The position numbers and the translations under genes were made by a program. From assembly GCF_009730915.1 (NCBI RefSeq), contig NC_052475.1, forward strand, positions 27,403,016-27,467,015: a stretch of 64,000 nucleotides of DNA. The letters are read 5' to 3'. Positions 49,917 to 61,659 of the stretch are shown in pieces. This DNA is from Dioscorea cayenensis subsp. rotundata (taxonomy: Eukaryota; Streptophyta; Magnoliopsida; Dioscoreales; Dioscoreaceae). Each line of letters begins with the position of its first letter. Positions within the stretch are counted from its first letter, which is position 1. Below the pieces are notes generated by a model. That model was not told where the DNA came from. It ran no database searches and saw only the letters and a program-made list of their open reading frames with translations.

Positions 49917-52895
49917 ATGCTCTCGCGCATCAATGGCGGTGCCGCATGGTCGGAGGACGCCGGAGGAGCAGGAGACCAAGACGAAGAGGCGGCGACGTGG
50001 ACGAGAACCATCAATCCCGAAGCAAAGGACGGCATGGCGCAGCTGGCGAGCTTCAAGTCTATGCTTGACGATGACTGGTACCCTCAGAGCTTTGAAGCTC
50101 TGCAAACCCACTCGGAAATCAAGCAGATGAGCTTCCCCACTGACCCGGCTTCCACTGATGCTATGCTCTTCAACCCCGCTATGGATTCCTCCTCCTCTTG
50201 CTCGCCTTCTTCTCTTTTCAACCTCGATTCGTCTCACCCGTTCTTCTCCTCGAAAACCATGATTTCTTCCTTCCTTGGAGCTGCGTCTTCGATGCCTTTT
50301 GATACTGGGGCTGATCTCGGGTGTGATGCTTCGGGGTTCCTTGCGGAGCCCCAGGTGTCGAATTCACCAGTGTTGATGAGTAGAGAGGGAGGCGGTGGTG
50401 GGGTTCTTGGGTTCTCTGGGTTGGGGGCTAATGTGCAGATGAATTGCTCAACTGTTGGCTCGGGTATTCAGTTTCATAGCAACAGCTTGATGCTAGGGCA
50501 GAAGAGTTGTTCTGGCTCGGGCTCTGGCTCTGGTGCTGGTTTTGAGCCTATGGGCTTTGAGAGCTTTGAGAATTCTCCGTTCCTTAACAGGACTAAGGTT
50601 TTGAGGCCTCTGGAGATTTTCCCGCCGGTGGGCGCTCAGCCGACGCTTTTCCAGAAGCGAGCGGCGACCATTCGGCAAAACTCTGGCTTGGGGGGAGAGA
50701 AAGGTGGGAGTTTTGGGGGAATTATTGGTTTAGAGGGAGGGAAGCAGGGGAGTAATGAGGAGAGTGAGAAGAGGAAGAGGAGGTGGAGTGAAGAGGATGA
50801 TTTTGAGGAAGGGAGCTTTGATGGCTCTGGTTTGAATTATGATTCAGAGGAGAATGGGAAGGGGGAGGAGAGTGGGAAGAATGGTGCTGGTGGTGGAGGG
50901 AATGCTTCTAATGCCAATAGCACAGTGACAGGTGGCGGGACTGATCCCAAAGGGAAGAAGAAGGGCTTGCCTGCAAAGAATCTGATGGCCGAGAGGAGGA
51001 GAAGGAAGAAGCTCAATGACCGGCTTTACATGCTTAGATCTGTGGTTCCCAAGATCAGCAAGGTGAACTTTTTATTTTCATTCTCAAACTCTTTGATTTT
51101 GTGTGGCTTTGTGCTTGTTTGCTTCATTGTTACTTTTTAATGGTTTAAACTTTAAATGCTTTCCATGCACATAATTTTGTGAGAGTATATCTTGTCTGTA
51201 GTTTAAACTAGTCAGAGTTAGATTGCCTGCGCTTCAGACGAAGTATATTTGCTGATTGATTTTGTGTGGCTTTGTGGAGGATCTTGCCAGATGTTTTTCA
51301 TGACCTTTTTGGGGGTATTCTTTTTCTCCCATGAAACTGCCTGTTTTTTCGGTGCTTAAGTAACAGCTTGTTAACAGAAAATAGCTAAGCAGCCTGATTG
51401 TTTGTTTGATGCTAGACAAACATTTGCCAAAACCTGGATTTCTGGTCACGCAGGATGTAGGCAGGGCTTGTAACTTTGATCAACAGTTTCCTTTTGACCT
51501 CGATGTGAATAGTTCAATACTAGGCTTTTGATTGTTGCTAAGTATTTTATCTTCAGAGAGCGTTACTTTTTAGAACTTTAAAAGTGAGTGGTGTCCATAA
51601 GTAAATATTTCAGGTTCATGCCATATTGTGCTAAAAAATTCACCATTGCTCTGGGATTTTGGTCTAATCTTCCTTTCATAGATATCCCAGCTCTTTACTA
51701 GTGATTATTTATCCCGTTTAGCGGCCTTTATCTGGTTCTTTATTTTGCTCTGCCACATATATTGTCAACCTCTTTATTTTGCCAGATGGATCGAGCGTCT
51801 ATACTTGGTGATGCAATTGAATACCTAAAGGAGCTTTTACAAAGAATCAATGACCTTCACAATGAACTTGAGTCAACACCTTCGAGTTCCTCAATGGCTG
51901 CCACCACTCCTACCAGTTTTCACCCTTTGACTCCTACGCCATCCACTCTACCATGTCGAGTGAAGGAAGAGCTCTGTCCAAGTTCATTGCCAAGCCCAAG
52001 TAACCAACCAGCCAGGGTTAGTTCCTGATTCTTGAGCACATTATGAAAACTTAAAAATTTTATTGAAAATTTTGACTAAAATAAATGATAGCATATGTTT
52101 ATTTATCATCCCAAATGTTAAAACACAATCACTCTAGATTATTTAAGAAATTTCTTATTCGAATTTTTTTTTTTCTTTTTCTTTTGTCTTTTGAATAAAT
52201 AAAAGAGTGACAGTGTCTCTTGCTCCTCTTCATGATCTTGGAATCCTCTTGGTTGGCCACTTCTTGCTCAACCTTGTACCTCAAGTTATTTAAATTTATA
52301 ACCTTCTTGCTCATAAATTGCACTTGTGGTACTCTTCTGTTACTTTGATATGCACAGGGACCAGCAATGTTGATGGAACATGAAAAGAGGAAGCATAAGG
52401 ACAAAATAAAACACAGCATGATCTTACTAGTTTTGCTAGCCTAATTACTACGTTTCTGTATTTTTATTGTAACCTACTGAATCCTCTTCACTATACACTC
52501 CAATTTCTTTGATTTAGGTGGAAGTAAGGGTACGAGAAGGCCGAGCAGTCAACATACATATGTTCTGTGCTCGTCGACCTGGCCTTCTTCTCTCAACAAT
52601 GAGGGCACTCGATGGACTTGGTCTGGACATCCAACAGGCGGTCATCAGCTGCTTCAATGGCTTTGCCCTAGATGTTTTCAGAGCTGAGGTAAAGTAAATC
52701 ACTCCCAAAAGATAAAGATTTGTGTGTGTGTGTTTTCAACATACATATGTTTGTTTTTTATTTTTGCAAAATAAAACTATACATTAAAATATTTCACTCT
52801 TTGATTGTCAGCAATGCAAAGATGGGCCTGGCGTTCTTCCAGAGGAAATAAAGGCTGTGCTTTTGCACTCTGCTGGTTTTCAAAGTACTATGTGA
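49917..52895 (+). CDS. bHLH transcription factor ICE1/SCREAM
   Basis: Four exons: 49917-51062, 51786-52016, 52518-52688 and 52812-52895, giving 543 residues. Family blocks appear in order: [47 protein letters not shown] with the KRAAM-like motif (residues 247-252), and a basic region and first helix [20 protein letters not shown]. The second helix follows across the exon 1/2 junction ([20 protein letters not shown]), then [20 protein letters not shown], and an ACT-like C-terminal dimerisation domain ([34 protein letters not shown]). ICE1/SCRM proteins bind E-boxes, activate CBF cold-response genes, and pair with SPEECHLESS, MUTE and FAMA in stomatal development. The sumoylation-type site VKEE is present (Lys442). 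The motif KRAAM-R is here KRAAT-I-R. The start ATG begins a family-like N-terminus after a CT-rich leader. Orthology to ICE1/ICE2 is firm; which of the two is not. Confidence 0.93.
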
Positions 52896-55242
52896 TCTAC
52901 ACATCAGAGGACAATTCAGAAATGGCACTAACTGTAGTTCTACTCGCCAGTGGATTACTAAAGGTACAGGAAGGGATGTGACAAAGCCTTTTCATCACTT
53001 AAAAGTCTTTTAACATTTTGTATTCTGGGATCATAACTTAGGTTTCTATCTGTTCAATGAGGAAATACTCTCATTTTCGTTGTTTCCCTCCAAACTAAAA
53101 ATTCTGTTAAATGATAATCTTGCTTGTTAATGTCATCTCCATGGTTTCATTTATTTTAGTGAATTTATTGCCATATACTTCTTCAGACTTGCGGAATCTC
53201 ACTTTATTGAAACATGCAAACCCTGATTGCAACTTTTTTCATGCATCACAGGACAGTTCTAAGTTCTAAACAGTGGTAAGTATATAAATAGGGATTCTAC
53301 CTCTTTCGCTTGCCTTGTTGTGCTTGGAGGTGCTCTCAACAGGACTATACCATTGCATAAAGAAATGGACACTTCTTCCCAAATGACTGGTGCATTATAT
53401 ATATAATATAATATATATATTTATAGAGATGTATATGCTTTTGATGGGTGCTAGGATCTGATGCGGAGATAGTTATATATCAAATAAAGACAGGCTTGCT
53501 GATCATTGCGCATAGTGACTGAAAAGGCACACAATTGGATCACAAGGGGGCATAGTCCTAGTCCTAGTCATAGTCCTAGTCCTACTCATACTCCTAGTCC
53601 TGGGCCCCCAAAGCACTAGTGTCTTGTTTACATCAAATCAGTGGTCATTCTGACAGATTCTTTCAGGTGACACCTTTAGGAGGGTTATTAATCTTCTTTG
53701 TTTAAGGAATTTCTGCTACACTTTTGTCTTTCTGGACAGCTTTCATGAGGGCACTCATTCATTTGCATGTCCAATCAATCAGTCAGTGAATCTTAATTAA
53801 GGGTTTATTAACAATGGAGCAACTGATTCGTCTCCATGTTATCATTTATTCAACTTTTTCCTAATCAAGTGGAATCATATGCACTTTATTAATATTAGTC
53901 TTAGAGTTAGGAGACTGTTTGAGTTGACTGTTATCATTGTTGAAAGTTGAAAACCAAACAGCATTAACACAACAAGAACCCAAAACACACGCCACAGAAT
54001 TAGTGTTTGTTGTTGAGAGAGAGAGAGAGAGAGGGACCCACAGGATATGGGATATATGAATCTTCCTATTTGCTAAATTAAAAACCCTACCAACAAAGCA
54101 AAGCATTATTTTGTCCCCCCAAAAGATAGAGAATGATTCTCACCAGTCTGAATCACTGCACTTCGAGGACCAAACAATGGATACCAATCACTTCAAAAGA
54201 ATACACAACTTCACATTATTATCATCATGATTATCTTGACTCTCAGGATTTGCAGGTTCTTATATGCTTGCTTTCCCCAGCCAGACAATTGAAAAATACA
54301 TTAACAAAGTAAAAACAAAAAGAATTAGAGCCAAACCACCTGAACAGCACTCTCACACCCCCACCCCCACCCACCTAAAAATAAATAAATAAAATAAAGC
54401 CTCCCGCTCATCATACTTGCTGATTTCTCTTCAATACCACTCATGCATACCATCATATCATATTCAGATTGATCAAACACAATATAGGATGTGGAGAGAG
54501 AAGGGAAGAGGGGGTTTTCAACTTTCAAGTACAAACTATTTCATATATTTTTCCTGCTATGAAGATATATCTGACTGCTTCAAAGTTAGCGCTCTCACAT
54601 GAGATCCATTTTCATAACAAAGAACAGTAGACATCATTCACCCTAGGAAAAAGGATGTTGAAATATTAATATATGGCCAACAACATAGAACTATTTACAT
54701 TGGGAATCCACACTTCAGCCTTCTGGATAACAATATATGATAGACAAGCTCAGGCACAAATACAAGGGCAATACTAGATAGTAAATAAAATTAAGTGGTG
54801 GCTTGCCTTCTTGGCCTCTCTGAGGGCAAAGAACACCACTCACCCTACTATGGGGCACACCAGTGATGTCTGAACCCCATTTCAAAAAGCTTATCCTAAC
54901 ATCACTCACTCCCCTTTCTTCTCAAACTTCTGCTTCAAAGCCTACGAAAAAGCAATTCACCAGGCCAATGAGTATGTACCCTTTCAGTTAAAGCTTCAAA
55001 AAGAATACAAAGATACTGTAATTTAAAGTAACATTATGCAGAAAGAATTGTCTTTAACGATAATGAGCAACATCTTTTATATGGTCAGTGTCAAGTATCT
55101 TGTACTATCCAATCAAATCATGGTCTAGGAAATTGCACGTTTTTTATTGGGAAAAGCAAAAATGAGATTTCAACCTTTCCTTAATGTAATCATAGGAATA
55201 ATAAAAACTGCAGAGAACTAAGAAGAATTCAGAATTAGCAGT
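52896..55242. other. Convergent intergenic region, ICE1 and ARF2
   Basis: About 2.3 kb. The left part is the ICE1 3' untranslated region. At 53555-53602 there is a hexamer-type repeat of CCTAGT/CATAGT/CTACTC units, and at 54016-54033 a (GA)n run. The remainder is AT-rich with short frames of no recognised product. The ARF2 3' untranslated region lies at the right. Confidence 0.5.
53555..53602. repeat. CCTAGT-type hexamer repeat
   Basis: About eight imperfect six-base units (CCTAGT, CATAGT, CCTACT, CATACT) in the 3' flank of ICE1. Confidence 0.8.
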
Positions 55243-58200
55243 TTATATGGTCAAAGCACCTTTTGTTTCTATTGGTGCAGTTCTCTCTGAAGCCGATGGG
55301 CTGTCTTCTGTTCTTGGGGTCAGCGCTCCTTGATTCATCTTCTGTACCTCCTCTTTTGTGTAGATGAAGATCTTGCGGACCATGCCACAGAATTCCCTGC
55401 ACACAAAAAAGGCATTAAAAAAAAGCCAGCTTAATTAGAAATTCTATGATTCTTTAAAGAAAATTCAGTAAGGAGATGAATTGTGAACTGAATGACTTGA
55501 AAATTGACAAGGTAAAATCAAACTTACTCCCAAGGATCATCACCAACAAGCATCATGTCACCCTCATTATCAGTGTATACAACCAACCAATTCTTAATGG
55601 GAGACAGCAATTCACCATCAAATTCAAACATCTGGTCTAGTTCAGTTATCAGTTCATTATAGCCACTTAGCTTTGCAAGATCTACAGATCTACCTAATGC
55701 GATACCCTGCTTGTGTACCTGAAACGAAAACAGGCCTATTACATTCATTTGCGAACACCAATCATAAACCTGAATAAATCATGTAGGCAACATAGTTCAT
55801 GAGAATCAACAGGAGCATTAATATGAACAAAAAGTTCCCTAGATACCATGGCTAAAATCAAGAGAGATTTGCACAACTGATAAGCTTCAGATTACTAATA
55901 ATTGATGTGCATGATACACTTAAAGCAACCAACTTTTCCAGGAAAATATAGCATAAGACTTGAAAGGTTAGATACCCATTAACAACAATAAAACATGACC
56001 AAGATGAAAAATAAAGAATAGAAAAGAAGAGAAAACAAGCCCAACCAATAACCAAAGGAGATAGCTCCAACAAGGTAGCAAGGGTAGGCAACAAACCTTA
56101 GTGCAACTCCTTGTTGAACCAGACTGAAGTTTGCTCTGGACATCTTTAGATGTTTGCGGACAAGAATGCATCAACTTTTCATGATCACAACTAGAGGCAG
56201 CACCAGCATCAACTGACTTGCCTTTCAAATGCTCTTGCTGTTGATTAACTTCAACAGCCTGTGACTCATTCAATGTAGCCACCAAATGAGAGTGTGACTC
56301 TGGTTCATAGGATACGCTTCTGTGTGAAATCACTTGACCAGATGTTGGATTGGAATTAAGGTGAATCCCAAAGAGCTTGCAATTGCCGCTGCCTTTTGGC
56401 TTTGCCCCCTCAGTAGGGTTTGCCATCATAGGTTGAGGCTTCAGAACCCTTGGATGGGATGCTGTTTCAATTTGAGCAGGAGGCAATAAATGTGATAACC
56501 AATTTGGAGAATGTTGCTCAACTCCAATACCATGAAGGCCCCCCACACCCCCATACCTAATGCTTCCAAGACCGGAATAAGGTAGCTCACCGGGCTGTGG
56601 AGCCATTTTCATGGTGGACTCCATAATGAAAGGAATGTTTGGAGGCATCATTGACCATGACCCTGACAGTGATTTTAATCTACCATCCTGATCCTGAAAA
56701 TGACTCTTCAGGTGGCTTGCATCCCCTGAAGTCTGCTCAAAAAGTGACGGATTGAATCCACCAGAATCACCAGGTCGGCGAAATGCTGATAACATATCAG
56801 TATACATCGGTTCTTGCCTTGTCATCTGGATCCAATTGTCTGATCCTAATCTTCTTTGATCACATTTATCCTCATGTGGTAAAGACCACATGATGGGTTT
56901 TGGAGTGTTGTCCACTTCATTGCTGTCAGCAATATTCCCTCTCAAGGTCGTAGTTTCTTGACCTTGCAAGACCCTCTGAGCTGCTTGTGCTTGGGAAGGG
57001 TCTGCAGTAACCTTAGATGCGGCTGAGAAAATGCATAAATCTCTTAAATGTGCCCATAAGAATGCAGAAAGAGCTTAAAATATTAAAACCTATCAATCAC
57101 AATAACACAGATAAATGCTGTACTGTACCTTCTCTTGTAAGAACTGAAGATTCCGGTGAGGCAGGTGTTACACTTGGACGTGGCCTTTTGGGACGAGGCA
57201 GTGGCAAAGAGTGTGGTGGAGGAGTTGATGCAGGTTCTATTTTCCATGGAGATACTCTTTCTGGGCGAGCAATCGAGGATGTCTCATCCCACCGTACCTA
57301 AGGCCTCAAAATTGAGATGTCTACCTAGTAGAGAAACAGAAATACAAGAGAATTTATATGCACATCACCTTAAGGCATCTCCATTTTGACCCAGGCCACC
57401 TGCTGGCATCAACATCTTCCATACCAATAATAGTACCAGTAAACCTGCAATTGAGAAAAAACAAAAGTTCACTAACGACTATGAAGGGGCAAGCATTTGA
57501 CTGCTGGTAGAGCAGTGAAATACTGGTTATACCTTTGCTCTGGAGCTTCCTCATCTTCAAATCTCATCTTGAACCTCACTCCTATAGAATGGTTAATCTT
57601 TTGTGACTCCATATACTGTTCATATGGAATGATAAATTCTGAGGGGCTTGTCCTGAGGCCAAAATTGATGGTAAAACAACATTGTCAAAGATTGGATGAA
57701 ATGTGATGGAAACAGCCAGCACAGTCATGAGGTTCATAACCAGAATTGAGGGATTACATGACAAAAATTTGTAACAAGAGGGGAGTTAATAAATACTACT
57801 CCAGGTATTATATAACATGTCAACAGAAACAAGAACATCAAAGGAATACCTTGGTTTATAGTAGACAGTAAACATGGTCCCAGTAGTGACAGCATGCCAT
57901 GCTGTCGCAAGGACACCAAGGTGCATGCTGTGACTAGATATAACTGAGGATGGTACATTAGCCTGTTGTCTCATTGCTCGTCTTACTCCAACACGAAGCT
58001 CAGAATTTTCTCCTCTAAGAGTCGGAAACAATCAGATGATGCCATGGATATAAACAGGCAGTAATTGTTCAACTTCAATAACATTATATATATACAGAAC
58101 AGACCTGAGAAAAATAAAAGCATCTCCGGCAACAAGTCTTTTTGAACTAACAAATACACTCCACCCGCTTTGGAGTAAGTGCCTCCTTGGTTGACCTAGA

Positions 58201-59974
58201 GTTTCATAACCACAGCAGTCAAATTAGAAATTAAGGGAGCAATACTATGACTTGACAACATCAGATTGAAAGGAAACACCTCTCAACAAACACAGAAAAC
58301 AATCCCAGGATGAAAATGATACCCCACAACACTTGACACTACCTACAAGCTCCAAAAATATTCCTGAATCCCAATACCGATTGAAAACACAACTTAGTTA
58401 CTTGGATGGGCGGACCGCTATTAAAGGCATTACATGTCACATCCAAGGCGAGAGAGCATTTGCTGCATACTGGACTGCATATTTAAGAAGAAGAAAAAAC
58501 TCCTAGCCCATTTTTCAGGAATTTATCTAACTCTAGGCAGCAGCAACACTCAAAATTGTCAGGAGCCAAACCCAAGAAGAACACTTAAAACTCTTAAACA
58601 TCTTTGGCTTGAGTTTTCTAGAGACAACATGTTCTCCAGCTCACCTCACTGATAAAAGAGAGAACATAATCATCGGATTTCCGAGAAAAGCCCAATAACT
58701 AATGTAAATGCTCAAAAGGTATGGTGTGGGATCAGCATAAAAGGTGAGCAGTTAAGCATTCATATATTCAAAATAACCACATGCATCCCATGAGATTTAC
58801 CACGGAATATATGGCGGAAGCGCCACTCAACAGCATGCAAGTCCTTCGCCACCAGCTCCTGAGTCGGAGGTTGTTTGCCCATGTCCTGATCCGAGAAGCA
58901 ATCTGAGACAACTTCATAATCCAACAACCAAACTAGATAAAGAAAGAGGGTCCAACCAGTGGGGGAAGGCACTCGTCAGCATGCCTTCTCAGCACAGAGA
59001 ACCCTCCATGAGTGCTTGTATCAGATGCAGTCAATGTCTTGCAGAAGGAGTGAACTCGAGGTCGCAGAGGTGGTGGAGGTGGAATCTCCTTCTCGACCAA
59101 GTTTTCATCTTGCTGCCATTCAAACAACCAATTCACAAGACATTAAAACATCTGACCTTCGTAAAGCCTACTTCTAAACAAGCACGAAATTAACTACAAA
59201 CCTTCGACTCAGGGAGCAAGGTCACCTGAGCAAACACCTCATCAGTATCCGGCTCCGCCTGAGAAAAAAAAAAATCAAATGGTCCATTAAATCCACGAGA
59301 AATAACAGAACTATAGAAACAATGAAAGATTTATAAACCCTAAAAACCAAAATCCTACTTTTAGCTCAACATTGATCACTCGACAAAGGATCTTAGACGG
59401 AAGGTTGTCGTAGATCGGCATCTGAGGATCCGCCAGCTGATTCGTCGACGCCTCCACCTACATCTCCACAGTGATTCGAACTTAGATTGCCAAAAAGGCA
59501 CCAAAAATGGGAGAAAAATAGAAGGAAATCCAGAACACCATCATCTCCACAATCCATAGACCCACATTAAAAACAAAGTATTGAAAGAACAAAATTTCCA
59601 CCTAAAAAACCAAGCAGAACCCTAGAATTCAACACAAACCCAAGCTCAAACAGCAGCAAAATCCCATCCAAGGCATACCTGCTCTATATGTCCTTGAGGA
59701 AAGTAAAACACCAGCTCCCCCTTGCGAGGAACAGTGACCAGCGGCCCCGCACACGCATGCCAGAGCTCAGTATACAACGCATCGTCCAAATCTACAACCA
59801 AAATCATCAGACGAAACCCAAAATCCAACCGCACACCCAAAGATCAGCAAGAATCCTACCTCTCGCGGAAGCCAGACCATCCGAAGCACCACCTCCACCC
59901 GGTTCAGTACACCCAGACGTGAAACTCTCGCCCCTCCCACTACTCCCCTTCGCCGACGCCTCCGACGCCGCCAT
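55243..59974 (-). CDS. Auxin response factor, ARF2 type
   Basis: Fourteen coding exons: 59974-59860, 59791-59679, 59457-59359, 59258-59202, 59112-58957, 58885-58801, 58195-58105, 58014-57850, 57652-57533, 57444-57369, 57297-57129, 57022-56097, 55718-55528 and 55396-55243. Phases close at 838 residues. The dimerisation/B3 unit starts at [20 protein letters not shown]; the B3 DNA-binding core runs from [17 protein letters not shown] (about 149) to [17 protein letters not shown]. The ARF domain ([25 protein letters not shown]) follows, then a Ser/Pro/Gln-poor middle region encoded by the 926-bp exon 12, then a PB1 domain from residue 725 ([34 protein letters not shown]). Class B ARFs of the ARF2 group repress auxin-response genes at TGTCNN sites and affect organ size, senescence and flowering time. 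The sequence agrees closely with Arabidopsis ARF2 as I remember it, including [20 protein letters not shown]-type linkage. The ATG at 59974 gives [15 protein letters not shown]. Confidence 0.95.
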
Positions 59975-60603
59975 TCCGAATTCGACGCCTCAACCCCGGC
60001 CAAAATCCCACATCCACGCCGTTGAACGAAGCAAGAACGGAGAACAAGACCAAACCCTAGCTCTCGGGAGGGATATAGAAGAAGGGAGGTGAAGGTGAGA
60101 GTGTCCAGATGCGAGACCGGATTCGTACCCTGGTCGACCGGTTGCTAACCCAAGGTTAAAATCCCCACGCAATCATTTCAACCGCGGTTAATTCCTTAAC
60201 CCGAGGGCCCCAAATTTTTTACCTCTTTTTTTCTTTTCCTTTTTTTTTTAATTTTATTTTTTACTCATTTACTATGATTGAAATTATTGAAAAAAAAAAA
60301 ATTAATCCAGTTAACTGAATAATGATTCTGTTCTTTCTCTGTAGATTACAAACATCTTTGAACTATAAACTTAATTCTTAACTATCTCTAATCCAAATAA
60401 TAATAATAATAATAATAAAGCAATTGTTCCTTGAGAAGAGGAAGCGCGGCAAAATAAATTATTAGAATAACACAATTAATTAAGTTCATTATTTTATTAT
60501 TTATTTATTTGTTTATTTATTACTCGAGATTGTGTTAGAAAGTGTAATTTAATTATTTAATCAACCGGGCTTACTTTTCCCAGCCTGCCCCTTTGGGCAA
60601 CAA

Positions 60604-60613
60604 CACGTGTCGG
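60604..60613. promoter_or_regulatory. Overlapping G-box and TGTCGG site
   Basis: CACGTG at 60604-60609 overlaps TGTCGG at 60608-60613. CACGTG is the bZIP/bHLH G-box and TGTCGG is a high-affinity ARF-binding hexamer. The site lies about 630 bp upstream of the ARF2 start codon in a GC-rich block. Function is inferred from the words only. Confidence 0.4.
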
Positions 60614-61623
60614 ACAAAGACGGTGTGGGGTCCATGCCATTGCTCTAATTGGGCAGCGGCGGTACATTTTTGTCGCGGTAATCTTACCGGCGTCCCTTCC
60701 TTCAATTGCCGAAGTCTGGGAGGATGGGTATGGTAAAGGGGAAGGGGAGGCGGTAAGCCTACCGGGGGAAGAGTTAATGTTGGGGTTGAGGGGGGCTGAG
60801 TGATACGGCGCTCTGTTCTGGGCGAAACCGATGAGCAATGATGGCTTTCTAAACTTCGTAACGCTTTCAAGGACGGTTAGGATCACGTTGAGAATGGTGC
60901 CCTTCCCTCCCTCCCCCCAAAAGATAGGCCCCACCACGTAATCTTTCTATAATCCGCTGTCACATCCCGAACAGCGAACTGTGAAACGAGTGGCTCAGAT
61001 GATGGACACGTCCTCAGTAAACGATCAAAAGATCTCACAAGTTGACACCGCACGTGGGAGGGGGGTCGTTCTGAAACTTACAACCAGCTGCTCCGATCTG
61101 AGCCGTCCGTCGAGATGTGGAGCCACGGAGGAGAAGATTTTTCATATATACCCCTTGAAACATGCATAATTATGTATGACTTTTTTTAAAAAAATTCACA
61201 TCAATTGAAATATCTTTCTCATTATGTGGAGTAATTTTTTATATATGTTCAACAATGGAGATTTTTTTAAAGTTTTTTTTTTAAATAGTAATATTTGATT
61301 ATGAAAAAGGAGTAAAATATCAAGTTATTCTTTGTGTTTTGGAGATGATTATAATTAAATAGATAATATAACCTGATGAAAAACATTTAAAATTGTTAAC
61401 AGAAATAGTGATATTTTGGTGATGTAATGTAATTATAAATGTATGATTTTGATAGGGTTATGCAATTATGTGTTCTTACTGGGTGTGTCTGCAAATTTCG
61501 CGGAAGCAGTGGGGGAAAGTGGGGCCCAACGGTGCTTCCTGCGTGGGAGACATAGACAGGGGACGGGGCAGTGGGGGCCCACTTGAGGATGTCAGCGGGG
61601 CAATAGACATGGCCCGGGCACAC

Positions 61624-61625
<2 letters not shown>

Positions 61626-61656
<31 letters not shown>
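61626..61656. repeat. (GA)n microsatellite
   Basis: About 15 GA units within a GC-richer island upstream of ARF2. Confidence 0.9.

Positions 61657-61659
<3 letters not shown>

Noticed and set aside
49599-50237. Long minus-strand frames rich in Arg/Glu across the ICE1 start
   Set aside because: They are the antisense of CT-repeat leader and of ICE1 coding sequence, with low-complexity composition only.
59767-60003. Minus-strand frame with an Arg run over the ARF2 start
   Set aside because: It lacks an ATG start and is an out-of-frame shadow of ARF2 exon 1 and intron 1.
60557-60937. Overlapping minus-strand frames of 99 and 126 residues
   Set aside because: Two frames are equally open in a GC-rich block, Pro- and Arg-rich, with no recognised domain. 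Probably non-coding promoter DNA.
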